Source: Bacteroidota bacterium
GTDB lineage: Bacteria > Bacteroidota > Rhodothermia > Balneolales > Balneolaceae
Direction of reading: 5' to 3'
DNA: 12,368 bases
NCBI GenBank assembly: GCA_024635465.1
Contig: JAGXIS010000141.1
Location: forward strand, 1-12,368
Part shown: piece after piece, positions 1-6,847 of the stretch
Layout: every line of letters begins with the position of its first letter
Position numbering within the stretch: the first letter of the stretch is position 1
Translations under genes and position numbers: made by a program
The notes under the pieces: generated by a model
What the model was told of the DNA's origin: nothing
Databases searched by the model: none
What the model saw: the letters and a program-made list of their open reading frames with translations, nothing else

Positions 1-785
1 CGCCGTATGCCCTCATTCATTCGAAAGAAGATTTGATTAATTTTGGATCAAAATATGGCTGGCCATACCTGCTTAAATCATCCAAGGGTGGATATGATGG
101 ATATGGGAATAAAACCGTTCGTGATAAAACCGCAGCGATTGATGCCTTTGAGCAGTTGGGAGGGTTAAAAGGTCACGATATTCTGGCAGAAGCTTTCGTA
201 GATTTTACTCATGAATTAGCCGTACAGGTTGCCAGAAATGAAACCGGTCATATAGTCTATCCTTGTTGTGAGACCGTTCAGGAGAGTCATATTTGTGTAG
301 CTGTAAAGAGTCCGGCACCAATTCCGGTTGATGTTCAAAAGAGGGCACAGGAATTAGCACTACAGGCTACAGAGGCCATTGATGGAAAGGGCATTTTTGC
401 TTTTGAATTCTTCCTCACAACAAACGGTGAGTTGTTGCTCAATGAATCAGCGCCCCGACCCCATAACTCCGGGCACTACACGATTGAGGGTTGCATCACG
501 TCTCAGTTTGAAAATCATGTCCGAGCGGTGTGCGGTTTACCTTTAGGTGATTCCGGGCTGACCAAACCGGCTGCAGTCATGATTAATTTGTTAGGAACAG
601 ATTCGCGTCCTGCAGTCATAGAAAATACAGATGCAGCCCTATCAGAAAGTAACGGTCATTTACACTTCTACGGCAAGCTACAGAGTAAACCGGGCCGAAA
701 AATGGCACATTATACGTTGTTAGGTGATGATCAAAATGATACCTACGAAAAAGCACTCACGCTTACCGATTGCATTCGCATTTAA
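1..785 (+). CDS. purK: PurK, N5-carboxyaminoimidazole ribonucleotide synthase (5'-truncated by window edge)
   Basis: PurK uses ATP and bicarbonate to carboxylate aminoimidazole ribonucleotide (AIR) to N5-CAIR in cytoplasmic purine synthesis. The frame is open from base 3 without a stop, so the gene begins outside the window; the TTG at 33 is internal. About 260 residues are visible. They contain the ATP-grasp region, with a lysine in PYLLKSS followed by the flexible glycine loop GGYDGYGN, and the strongly diagnostic PurK motif NESAPRPHNSGHYTI, which carries a metal/ATP-binding Glu-Asn type segment. Next comes TSQFENHVRAVCGLPLG, as in PurK and fungal Ade2. PurK proteins are usually around 370-390 residues, so roughly the first third is missing. 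The stop is TAA at 783-785. The partner gene purE lies far away at 11702, in the same orientation. I see no convincing hairpin terminator downstream, only a short T-run right after the stop. Confidence 0.95.
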   Translation, partial: PYALIHSKEDLINFGSKYGWPYLLKSSKGGYDGYGNKTVRDKTAAIDAFEQLGGLKGHDILAEAFVDFTHELAVQVARNETGHIVYPCCETVQESHICVAVKSPAPIPVDVQKRAQELALQATEAIDGKGIFAFEFFLTTNGELLLNESAPRPHNSGHYTIEGCITSQFENHVRAVCGLPLGDSGLTKPAAVMINLLGTDSRPAVIENTDAALSESNGHLHFYGKLQSKPGRKMAHYTLLGDDQNDTYEKALTLTDCIRI

Positions 786-933
786 TTTTTTTTTGAATAC
801 CTCGTAGCCGGTCCTTTAATACAATAGTTATTGAAGGATTTTCCGACAGTTAAAATGCAACAGGCAGTTCAGGTAATTGAGAAAGTTATAGATCAACTGC
901 TTCAGCCACAATGATCATTAAGATTTTATTGGA

Positions 934-2727
934 TTACTGACTATCAGGTGGAACAATAGAGAGCCTCAAAGGATAGGCCTCATCAATATTTACTCTTTCA
1001 GAACTATTCTTCTCAAGAGACAAATAAGAGACTCCTAATTGATTATGAGCAGCCTCATTTTTCAGATCTGCATAAGCCAGTTTAATTTCGTCCAGTAATT
1101 CAAGGTATTGATCGTATGGAGTCATTGGAACCGTTTTTATTGCAATGATAACCATACTCGGATCTGTATCACTGCTATTCACAAATCGTTTAACGCTCTC
1201 TCTTACATCGTTTAAAGTCACCGGTTCTTCATTCATCAACAGTATACCCTGTTCATTCATCAAAATTTGCATCAGGTTCCCGCCCTCCATTGGTACAGGT
1301 GGAGCCGGTGGTGCCTCAGGTAGCATAAGGGTTTTTGCATTCAAACGCTTTTCCGGTGATGGAACCAGAGGGGGTGGCGGAGGTGTATTTGGATCTGTGA
1401 TTTCATCTTCAACTGCCTGAATGGCTTCATACAGATCTATTACCTCATCATACATTTCCTCAAGCTGATCAATGTTTGATTGAATCGGCTTTATGGCCAT
1501 ATATCGATTTGCACTATCCAGGAACGCATTTGTAGCTTTTTCAAGCTCATTTCTTTGATTATCACTGTCTGTAGAGTAGTTAATCCTTAAGGCTCCAAAT
1601 TTTCGAAGTGAATTTTGTACATCTGTTATCATTCCAAATTGTGCTTCTGGATTTACTTTGAGATGTACCAATCCTGGAGATTCAGGAAGCTCTGACAAAT
1701 AATTCTCCAGTTCATGTAAAGTTGTTCGATTACTATTCATCATCAGAGAACTATCATCCAATATTTCAATGCTAAGTTCATCTGATGATTCCATATCAGG
1801 TGCTAGATTGTGCGAAGTAGAGTCACAGCCCGGTAACAAGGAAATGGATACTATCAAAGGTATAGCAACCAATAATTTCAAAACAGAACGATAAGTAGAT
1901 GTTGATTGAGTCATCATTTGCAGTCTTTTTTTAGTTAGGGAGTAGTTCAGTCTGCTCGACAGTCCGTGTGAAGGCTGAATCACCAATGATTTAAGCAGAA
2001 CTTTTTGATAGTTTTTTAAGCTATTACCTTGTGCGAGAACGGCCTCATCAGCCAGAAACTCATGATTTAACAGGATGGCATTCTTATAAAGATAGATCAG
2101 CGGGTTAAACCAAAAGAGAATCTTCAGGAATTCAACCAGAAGAATGTCCAATGAGTGTTTTTGTCGGGCATGGGTCACTTCGTGTAGGATCACCTCATGT
2201 GGGATTTCTCCATTCAGATATCTTCTTTTATTCAAAAAGATTTTATTAAGAAAAGTATGCGGGGTGGTATCCTCTCTCAATAGGACAATGACAGTGCCAT
2301 TATACAATCTCTTATCACTTCGATCAGTTTTCAGTTGAATTCTATGAACAATCCGGATCAGGCGTATAAACATGCCACTCGAGACAATCATATAGATCAG
2401 CCATGCTGCCATCGGAAAATTGATCCTTCCCGTTTCAGATCCCTGATTGAATGCCAATGCAGATTCAGTATCAAGTTCATACCACTCTCCGCCCTGTATG
2501 ACAATATTTTCGTTTCTCTCAGAGATTAAAAAATCTAAAAAACTAAAAGCATTTGTCGGAAGGTCTATCATTCCAACAGGAATAATCGGAATGGTAAACG
2601 AAAAGATTAAACTGAAGATCAGAAATCCTCTGTTTATGCTGTGCATCTTCTCTTTTTCCAATAACATGTGATAGAATAAAAGTAGAAGACCCAAACTGAT
2701 AGTTGAGTAGATCAGATATATAATCAT
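934..2727 (-). CDS. M56 (BlaR1/MecR1-type) membrane metallopeptidase with two C-terminal ExbD/TolR-like domains
   Basis: This 597-residue protein is a probable inner-membrane zinc peptidase that transmits an envelope signal by proteolysis, normally by inactivating its BlaI-type repressor. Hydrophobic segments lie near residues 1-21, 34-53, 107-126 and 282-299. The zinc motif HEVTH is at 182-186, with a downstream Glu in NHEFLADEAV (221-230), all typical of peptidase M56. After the last membrane segment (about residue 300) the chain is periplasmic. Residues 317-385 resemble an ExbD domain, followed by a charged helical stretch (390-445) and a proline-rich linker (446-480). Residues 485-592 closely match the periplasmic domain of Bacteroidota ExbD proteins: ILLMNEEPVTLNDV, TPYDQYLELLDEIKLAYADL and a terminal YPLRLSIVPP. 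No penicillin-binding sensor domain is present. The start is set by a strong AGGAGGG (2732-2738) and an ATGA overlap with the blaI-like gene. Peptidase assignment is firm; the ExbD reading rests on motif recognition without a search. Confidence 0.88.
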   Translation of the reverse strand: MIIYLIYSTISLGLLLLFYHMLLEKEKMHSINRGFLIFSLIFSFTIPIIPVGMIDLPTNAFSFLDFLISERNENIVIQGGEWYELDTESALAFNQGSETGRINFPMAAWLIYMIVSSGMFIRLIRIVHRIQLKTDRSDKRLYNGTVIVLLREDTTPHTFLNKIFLNKRRYLNGEIPHEVILHEVTHARQKHSLDILLVEFLKILFWFNPLIYLYKNAILLNHEFLADEAVLAQGNSLKNYQKVLLKSLVIQPSHGLSSRLNYSLTKKRLQMMTQSTSTYRSVLKLLVAIPLIVSISLLPGCDSTSHNLAPDMESSDELSIEILDDSSLMMNSNRTTLHELENYLSELPESPGLVHLKVNPEAQFGMITDVQNSLRKFGALRINYSTDSDNQRNELEKATNAFLDSANRYMAIKPIQSNIDQLEEMYDEVIDLYEAIQAVEDEITDPNTPPPPPLVPSPEKRLNAKTLMLPEAPPAPPVPMEGGNLMQILMNEQGILLMNEEPVTLNDVRESVKRFVNSSDTDPSMVIIAIKTVPMTPYDQYLELLDEIKLAYADLKNEAAHNQLGVSYLSLEKNSSERVNIDEAYPLRLSIVPPDSQ

Positions 2728-3095
2728 TTTTCCCTCCTCTCAATCTCTTTCTCAACAATATCTTGCAGCTCCTCAAGCTGTTCCGTCGTTAAATCGGTCT
2801 CTCTGGTAAAAAAAGAGGCGAATGTTGCGGGAGAATCATCAAAGTATTTCTTTATCAAACCATTGATGTGCCGGGAAAAATAGTCCGATTTTTTAACGAT
2901 CGGAAAGTACTGCCGGGAACGGCCCATCTGTTTATAGTCAATGAACCCCTTGTCTTTCATTCTCTTGAGAAGTGTCGCTACTGTAGTATTTGCAGGCTTA
3001 GGTTCCGGATATAATTCAAGCAGTTCATTCATGAATGCTTTATTGGATTTCCAAATGTACTGCATCAATTGTTCTTCAGATTTTGATAGTTTCAT
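2724..3095 (-). CDS. BlaI/MecI-family transcriptional repressor
   Basis: A 123-residue DNA-binding repressor of the Penicillinase_R family. The N-terminal winged helix covers about residues 1-75: KSEEQLMQYIWK, then the recognition-helix region NTTVATLLKRMKDKGFI and a wing segment GRSRQYFPIV. The C-terminal dimerisation part includes SPATFASFF, the region where family members are cut by their cognate M56 protease, and a helical Glu/Leu-rich tail. Length is typical for BlaI. The last codons overlap the M56 gene by four bases (ATGA), indicating translational coupling and a two-gene operon. A perfect BlaI-like operator lies 22 bp upstream of the start, over a candidate promoter, so autorepression is expected. 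In known systems the M56 partner cleaves the repressor on signal and releases the operon. No beta-lactamase gene is adjacent, so the regulon here is unknown. Confidence 0.93.
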   Translation of the reverse strand: MKLSKSEEQLMQYIWKSNKAFMNELLELYPEPKPANTTVATLLKRMKDKGFIDYKQMGRSRQYFPIVKKSDYFSRHINGLIKKYFDDSPATFASFFTRETDLTTEQLEELQDIVEKEIERREK

Positions 3096-3097
3096 AA

Positions 3098-3113
3098 TTC
3101 TACATTGTTAGAG
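3098..3113 (-). promoter_or_regulatory. Second, imperfect BlaI-type operator
   Basis: The arm TTCTACA (3098-3104) repeats exactly the left arm of the perfect operator 20 bp away. The right arm, GTTAGAG, matches the expected TGTAGAA at only 4 of 7 positions. It lies in the short leader between the presumed start of transcription and the blaI-like start codon. Spacing of about two helical turns suggests cooperative dimer binding, but the weak right half makes this tentative. Confidence 0.45.
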
Positions 3114-3117
3114 CTGT

Positions 3118-3133
3118 TTCTACAAGTGTAGAA
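3118..3133 (-). promoter_or_regulatory. BlaI/MecI-type operator (perfect palindrome)
   Basis: TTCTACAAGTGTAGAA is a perfect inverted repeat with 7-bp arms and a 2-bp centre. It contains the TACA-nn-TGTA core known for BlaI/MecI boxes. It sits 22 bp upstream of the blaI-like start and overlaps the candidate -7 element, the usual position for autorepression. Confidence 0.8.
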
Positions 3134-3154
3134 CTAAAATCTAAAAAATGCAAA
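3123..3154 (-). promoter_or_regulatory. Candidate Bacteroidota-type promoter of the blaI-M56 operon
   Basis: Reading leftward, TTTG (complement of 3151-3154) is followed by exactly 20 nt and then TACACTTG (complement of 3123-3130). This agrees with the -33 TTTG and -7 TAnnTTTG consensus except for one base. The -7 element lies inside the palindromic operator. An A6-TA-T6 tract (3153-3166) just upstream could act as a bent or UP-like element. Confidence 0.55.
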
Positions 3155-3197
3155 AAAATATTTTTTACTAACCTGAAATCTTCAAACCCTTAGCGAA

Positions 3198-3253
3198 AGT
3201 CTATATGATTATATATTATTATTTTAATTATATTTAATGGATTAATATAGACT
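3198..3253. repeat. 9-bp inverted repeat flanking a highly AT-rich loop
   Basis: AGTCTATAT (3198-3206) and ATATAGACT (3245-3253) are perfect inverted copies separated by 38 nt of almost pure A/T. The structure sits between the end of the response-regulator gene and the blaI promoter, so it could help end or stabilise the regulator transcript. It lacks the GC-rich stem and T-run of a standard terminator, so its role is unresolved. Confidence 0.4.
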
Positions 3254-3368
3254 CTAAACAGTTGAAGTTATAAACTCTGAATTGCTGATATTTACCGTTA
3301 TATTTTCATCAGTTTTTAATGCACGAGATTGGTATTCCATTAATATTATTTACTAACTAAACTCATTT

Positions 3369-3803
3369 TCACTGAGCATTCTTGATATAATTAGGTGATT
3401 CACACTCTTGCCAATATTCGACAATTTTTACAATTGTGTTTTTAATCTTTTGATAGTCATTTGATTTAACAAAGAAACCTTGAATAGATCTTGAATATGC
3501 ATCAACGACATGCTGCTGCTCTGCACTGGTTGAAAAGAAAAGGTAGGGAATAGATTTTCGTCTCAAATCTTCATTATTATGAATTTTTTCTCGTAATTCC
3601 ATGCCATTCAATTTTGGCATATTGATATCAGATAGAACGAGAAAAGGTTCAATTTCTGTAGTTTCCAAATATTTTAAAGCTTTTTCACTGTCCTCAAAAA
3701 AAATAAGTTTATTCTTATAATTCAGTTCTTCAAAGATTTCATTTAAAATATTTTGGTCTTCTGTGTCATCTTCTATAATGACGATCGCTCCGGTTTTATT
3801 CAT
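3369..3803 (-). CDS. Single-domain response regulator (CheY/Rcp1-like receiver)
   Basis: A 144-residue cytoplasmic receiver with no output domain. The acidic pocket is E11-D12-D13 (VIIEDD), the phospho-acceptor is D59 in LVLSDINMPKLNGMELREKI, the conserved Ser/Thr is at S91-T92 (FFST) and the conserved lysine is K113 (GFFVKS). The overall pattern, with a longer loop before beta-3, is that of Rcp1-like receivers paired with soluble PAS or phytochrome-type histidine kinases. A divergent soluble PAS kinase begins 373 bp away, which makes it the obvious phosphodonor, although pairing is an inference. With no DNA-binding domain, output is presumably through protein interaction or phosphorelay. No Shine-Dalgarno precedes the ATG at 3803. 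A 28-codon open frame (3254-3340) lies downstream on the same strand. Confidence 0.92.
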   Translation of the reverse strand: MNKTGAIVIIEDDTEDQNILNEIFEELNYKNKLIFFEDSEKALKYLETTEIEPFLVLSDINMPKLNGMELREKIHNNEDLRRKSIPYLFFSTSAEQQHVVDAYSRSIQGFFVKSNDYQKIKNTIVKIVEYWQECESPNYIKNAQ

Positions 3804-3899
3804 TCGAGTGTGCCTTCAGATTGGTTATTTATTTCTCTCTATACAAGATAAACGTGTAAATGTGACATTAGTATTTATGCGTAGTTTTTTTGACAGCTC

Positions 3900-4106
3900 T
3901 CATTTATCCCGATAGTATCCTGGATACGTATCTTCTATTTGTTTCTCAATATCTCAGTTTTATTCATTCTCGATCCAATTGTTCCTTCTTAAACGAACAT
4001 CATCGAAATTTTCAATCCACCATTCAGTGTCAAAATAAAACTGTTTATCAAGCTTTGGTGGATATGTAGACAATAGTTCTCACTCATCTTCAGTAAATGA
4101 ATTACT
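3900..4106 (-). pseudogene. Decayed remnant of an unrecognised gene
   Basis: This fills most of the 373-bp gap between the response regulator and the kinase. One continuous frame on the minus strand reads as protein-like sequence interrupted by three stops. It gives SNSFTEDE, a TGA (plausibly a mutated Trp codon), then ELLSTYPPKLDKQFYFDTEW continuing into WIENFDDVRLRRNNWIENE. A TAA, one residue and a TGA follow, then DIEKQIEDTYPGYYRDK and a final TGA at 3900-3902. Tandem Trp, dense charged and aromatic residues and the unbroken frame over about 69 codons argue against chance. Stops also block the frame just upstream, so the 5' part is gone. I do not recognise the family. The rest of the gap (3804-3899 and 4107-4176) is AT-rich, presumably holds the divergent promoters, and shows no motif I can call. 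Confidence 0.6.
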
Positions 4107-4176
4107 CTATTAAATTCAAAGGTTAAGTTTCAAAAATGATATATTCATACACTAAATAAGATTTAAAGATTTATTC

Positions 4177-5250
4177 ATGAAAGAGATAGACTTTGACTAT
4201 AAACGTTTTTTCGATTTATCCCCGGATTTACTCTGTATTGCCGGTTATGACGGATACTTTAAAAAAATAAATCCGGCCGTCTCTAAGTTATTGGGTTATT
4301 CAGAAGAGGAGTTATACTCAACCCCGATTGATGACTTTATTCATCCCGATGATCATGAATTAACTTCAGCAACTCGGGAAAACATGAAAAAATCTAATCC
4401 GCTATTCTATCATGAAAACAGATATTTAAAGAAAGATGGTGAATACATCTGGTTGGCTTGGACAGCAATGCCAATTGAGGATGAAAAACTTGTTTTTGCA
4501 GTTGCAAAAGAAATTACGCATAAAAAACATCTTGAAAATGAAAGGCAAAAACTTCTTGAAAACTTTACAGAGGTAAATCATCAGTTAAAACAGCTGGCTT
4601 TAACTACATCACACGACCTTAGATCACCAATCAGTAGTATCATCATGAGTTTTGATTTGCTCGATACAACCAAAATCCAGGATCAGCAAACAAAAGAACT
4701 ACTTGAAATCATTAAAACAACCGGCGAAAATTTTACACTGACATTAAATAACTATTTGAATGTGTTGAGCGACAAACATGGCATTGAATCAACTATCGAA
4801 GAGATTGACATTGAGCAGTGCCTGAATAATATGCTCCCTCCTATTCGCTTTCTGATTGAACGCAATAAAGCAACTATTCACACTGATTTTTCTGAATTCA
4901 ATACCATTCGATTTGATCGAACAAAGCTTGAAAGCATCTTCCTTAATTTGATTTCCAATTCGATTAAGTATAGAAGAGTGAATTTCCCACCGAAAATTTC
5001 CATTCGTACAGAAGTTCGCAATGGAGAAAAATGCCTGATCGTATCTGATAATGGAATGGGGCTTGATATGGACAGAGTGAAAGATAGAATCTTTAAATTA
5101 CATCAAACATTTCATAACCATTCGGAAAGTAAAGGTGTCGGACTCTACCTGGTTCATAATCACATAACCGGATTGGGTGGTAAAATAGATGTGAAAAGCA
5201 GTGTAAATAAAGGAACTACGTTTATCATTACGTTCAGTAAGAGCCTATAA
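4177..5250 (+). CDS. Soluble PAS-domain histidine kinase
   Basis: A 357-residue sensor kinase without any membrane segment, so it should sense a cytoplasmic signal. Residues about 8-118 form a PAS domain (FFDLSPDLLCIAG, VSKLLGYSEEELYSTPIDDFIHPDD, YLKKDGEYIWLAW), followed by a helical linker to about 140. The HisKA dimerisation domain has the phospho-accepting H146 in LTTSHDLRSPISSI. The HATPase domain shows the N-box with N257 and N261 (FLNLISNSIKYR), the G1 box D291-NGMGLDM, an F-box-like IFKLHQTFHNH, and the G2 box KGVGLYLVHNHI (319-330). All catalytic motifs are intact. It diverges from the single-domain receiver gene, its likely partner. No Shine-Dalgarno precedes the ATG. The ligand cannot be predicted from PAS sequence alone. 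Confidence 0.93.
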   Translation: MKEIDFDYKRFFDLSPDLLCIAGYDGYFKKINPAVSKLLGYSEEELYSTPIDDFIHPDDHELTSATRENMKKSNPLFYHENRYLKKDGEYIWLAWTAMPIEDEKLVFAVAKEITHKKHLENERQKLLENFTEVNHQLKQLALTTSHDLRSPISSIIMSFDLLDTTKIQDQQTKELLEIIKTTGENFTLTLNNYLNVLSDKHGIESTIEEIDIEQCLNNMLPPIRFLIERNKATIHTDFSEFNTIRFDRTKLESIFLNLISNSIKYRRVNFPPKISIRTEVRNGEKCLIVSDNGMGLDMDRVKDRIFKLHQTFHNHSESKGVGLYLVHNHITGLGGKIDVKSSVNKGTTFIITFSKSL

Positions 5251-5342
5251 AGGAACCAGGGAGTCTTCCAAGTCTTCATATCCTATCGATGCAATAATAT
5301 AGTTTCTGTAAATCTGTTTAACACCGTATATGCATTGGTTCG

Positions 5343-5374
5343 TTAGTGAATTACATAGTAAAGTAATATTTTTG
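5343..5374 (+). promoter_or_regulatory. Candidate Bacteroidota-type promoter of the malic enzyme operon
   Basis: TATTTTTG (5367-5374) matches the -7 consensus TAnnTTTG exactly. TTAG (5343-5346), 20 nt upstream, matches the -33 TTTG at three of four positions. Transcription would start near 5381, giving a leader of about 45 nt before the ATG at 5428. Such AT-rich matches also occur by chance. Confidence 0.35.
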
Positions 5375-5427
5375 ATCTCTTTGAATCTTTTAAACACCAA
5401 TACCAAACAAATTAATCTACCTTATCG

Positions 5428-6834
5428 ATGAGTGAAATTCAGCCTACAGTCAGTTATAGTTTTACCATGCGTCTTTATATTGAAAACAAACCCGGCATGC
5501 TTGCAAAAGTACTGAATACCATAGCCGATATGAAGGGTGATCCGGGTGCTGTTGATGTTGTCAAAGTGGAAGGTAATTTCAAAGTCAGGGACCTGACAGT
5601 CAGTGCCAGCGATGACGTTCATGCCAAAAAAATTGTTACTGAAATTAAAAAAATTAAGGGGATACAGGTAAGAAATGTATCAGACCGAGTTTTTTTACTT
5701 CATCTGGGCGGGAAAATTCGAATTCAAAACAAAGTGCCTGTAGATACCCGGGATGCTCTTTCTATGGCATATACACCCGGTGTTGGACGTGTTTGTCGTG
5801 CTATTGCTGAAGACAAAGAAAAGGCAAACACTCTCACAATCAAGCAGAACTCAGTTGCTGTCGTGAGCGACGGATCGGCTGTTTTAGGGTTGGGTAATAT
5901 TGGGCCGGAAGCTGCAATGCCGGTAATGGAAGGCAAAGCGATGCTTTTTAAGGAGTTTGCCGATATTGATGCTTATCCAATCTGTTTAAATACTCAGAAT
6001 GTAGATGAAATCATCAAAGCTGTTGAATGGATATCACCTGGATTCGGTGGCATTAACCTCGAAGATATAAGTGCCCCAAGATGTTTTGAAATCGAAGATA
6101 GACTTAAAGAGTCGTTGGATATCCCTGTATTTCATGACGATCAACATGGAACAGCCGTAGTAGTGATGGCAGCAACGATTAATGCTCTTAAATTAGTTGA
6201 CAAGAAATTAGAAGATATAATAGTCGTGATCGTTGGTGCGGGTGCAGCCGGTGTTGCTATTATTAAAATATTAAAGAATGCCGGAGTGGAAAAGATATTA
6301 TGCTGCGACAGTACCGGAATCATTAGCCGAAATCGCTTGCCGGACCTTAATGACAGTAAAAAATGGCTGGCAGAAAATACCAACACCGACAATATTGACG
6401 GGTCCGTATTGGATGCTACAAATAACTCTGATCTTTTAATTGGTGTAAGCGGTCCCAATAGTATTCCCAAAAAAGCTGTTGAAATAATGGGCAGAGACCC
6501 CATTGTATTTGCATTGGCAAATCCGGATCCTGAAATAATGCCGGAAGAAATTGACTCTATTGCAAGAGTCATTGCAACCGGACGAAGTGATTACCCTAAT
6601 CAAATTAATAATGTTTTGGCTTTCCCTGGTATTTTCCGAGGTGCACTGGATGCAAGGGCTACAGACATAAATGAAGAGATGAAATTAGCTGCTGCACTGG
6701 CTATCGCTGAGCAGATCGATGAGAAAGATCTGAGTGAAGAGTACATCATACCGAGTGTCTTTAATAAACAGGTTGTTAGAAGAGTATCAAAGGCAGTTAA
6801 AGAAGCAGCAATAAAAAGTGGTGTATCTCGATAG
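5428..6834 (+). CDS. Malic enzyme with N-terminal ACT domain (malate dehydrogenase, oxaloacetate-decarboxylating)
   Basis: Catalyses oxidative decarboxylation of malate to pyruvate and CO2 with NAD(P)+ in the cytoplasm, linking the TCA cycle to pyruvate. The 468-residue chain begins with an ACT-type ligand-binding domain (about 12-90, [20 protein letters not shown]), which suggests allosteric control by an amino acid or other small molecule. The catalytic part follows: Y115 in AYTPGVG, K170 in [10 protein letters not shown], metal ligands E212-D213 ([13 protein letters not shown]) and D237-D238 in [12 protein letters not shown]. Then comes the Rossmann loop [10 protein letters not shown] (268-277) and the conserved ALANPDPEI, with [11 protein letters not shown] near 385-395. 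Coenzyme preference (NAD or NADP) cannot be settled by eye. A flavoprotein gene starts 13 bp after the stop, so the two are probably cotranscribed. Confidence 0.95.
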   Translation: MSEIQPTVSYSFTMRLYIENKPGMLAKVLNTIADMKGDPGAVDVVKVEGNFKVRDLTVSASDDVHAKKIVTEIKKIKGIQVRNVSDRVFLLHLGGKIRIQNKVPVDTRDALSMAYTPGVGRVCRAIAEDKEKANTLTIKQNSVAVVSDGSAVLGLGNIGPEAAMPVMEGKAMLFKEFADIDAYPICLNTQNVDEIIKAVEWISPGFGGINLEDISAPRCFEIEDRLKESLDIPVFHDDQHGTAVVVMAATINALKLVDKKLEDIIVVIVGAGAAGVAIIKILKNAGVEKILCCDSTGIISRNRLPDLNDSKKWLAENTNTDNIDGSVLDATNNSDLLIGVSGPNSIPKKAVEIMGRDPIVFALANPDPEIMPEEIDSIARVIATGRSDYPNQINNVLAFPGIFRGALDARATDINEEMKLAAALAIAEQIDEKDLSEEYIIPSVFNKQVVRRVSKAVKEAAIKSGVSR

Positions 6835-6847
6835 ATCCTATTCTCTG

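Noticed and set aside
855..914. Short plus-strand frame reading MQQAVQVIEKVIDQLLQPQ after purK
   Set aside because: Only 19 codons, no ribosome binding site, and a stop shortly upstream in the same frame. It could be a remnant but cannot be told from chance. The rest of the 785-933 gap shows nothing else.
2543..2776. 77-codon frame overlapping the blaI-M56 junction on the same strand
   Set aside because: It overlaps the two real genes in another frame, and its sequence resembles no protein family.
3915..3932. Nested small palindromes GTATCC-T-GGATAC and GATACGTATC
   Set aside because: They fall inside the pseudogene, where they encode part of DTYPGYY. There is no adjacent T-run or gene end, so a terminator or operator is not supported.
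6141..6572. 143-codon open frame antisense to the malic enzyme
   Set aside because: It lies fully inside a gene with unmistakable catalytic motifs, and its translation has no recognisable domain; it is a shadow of the sense codon pattern.
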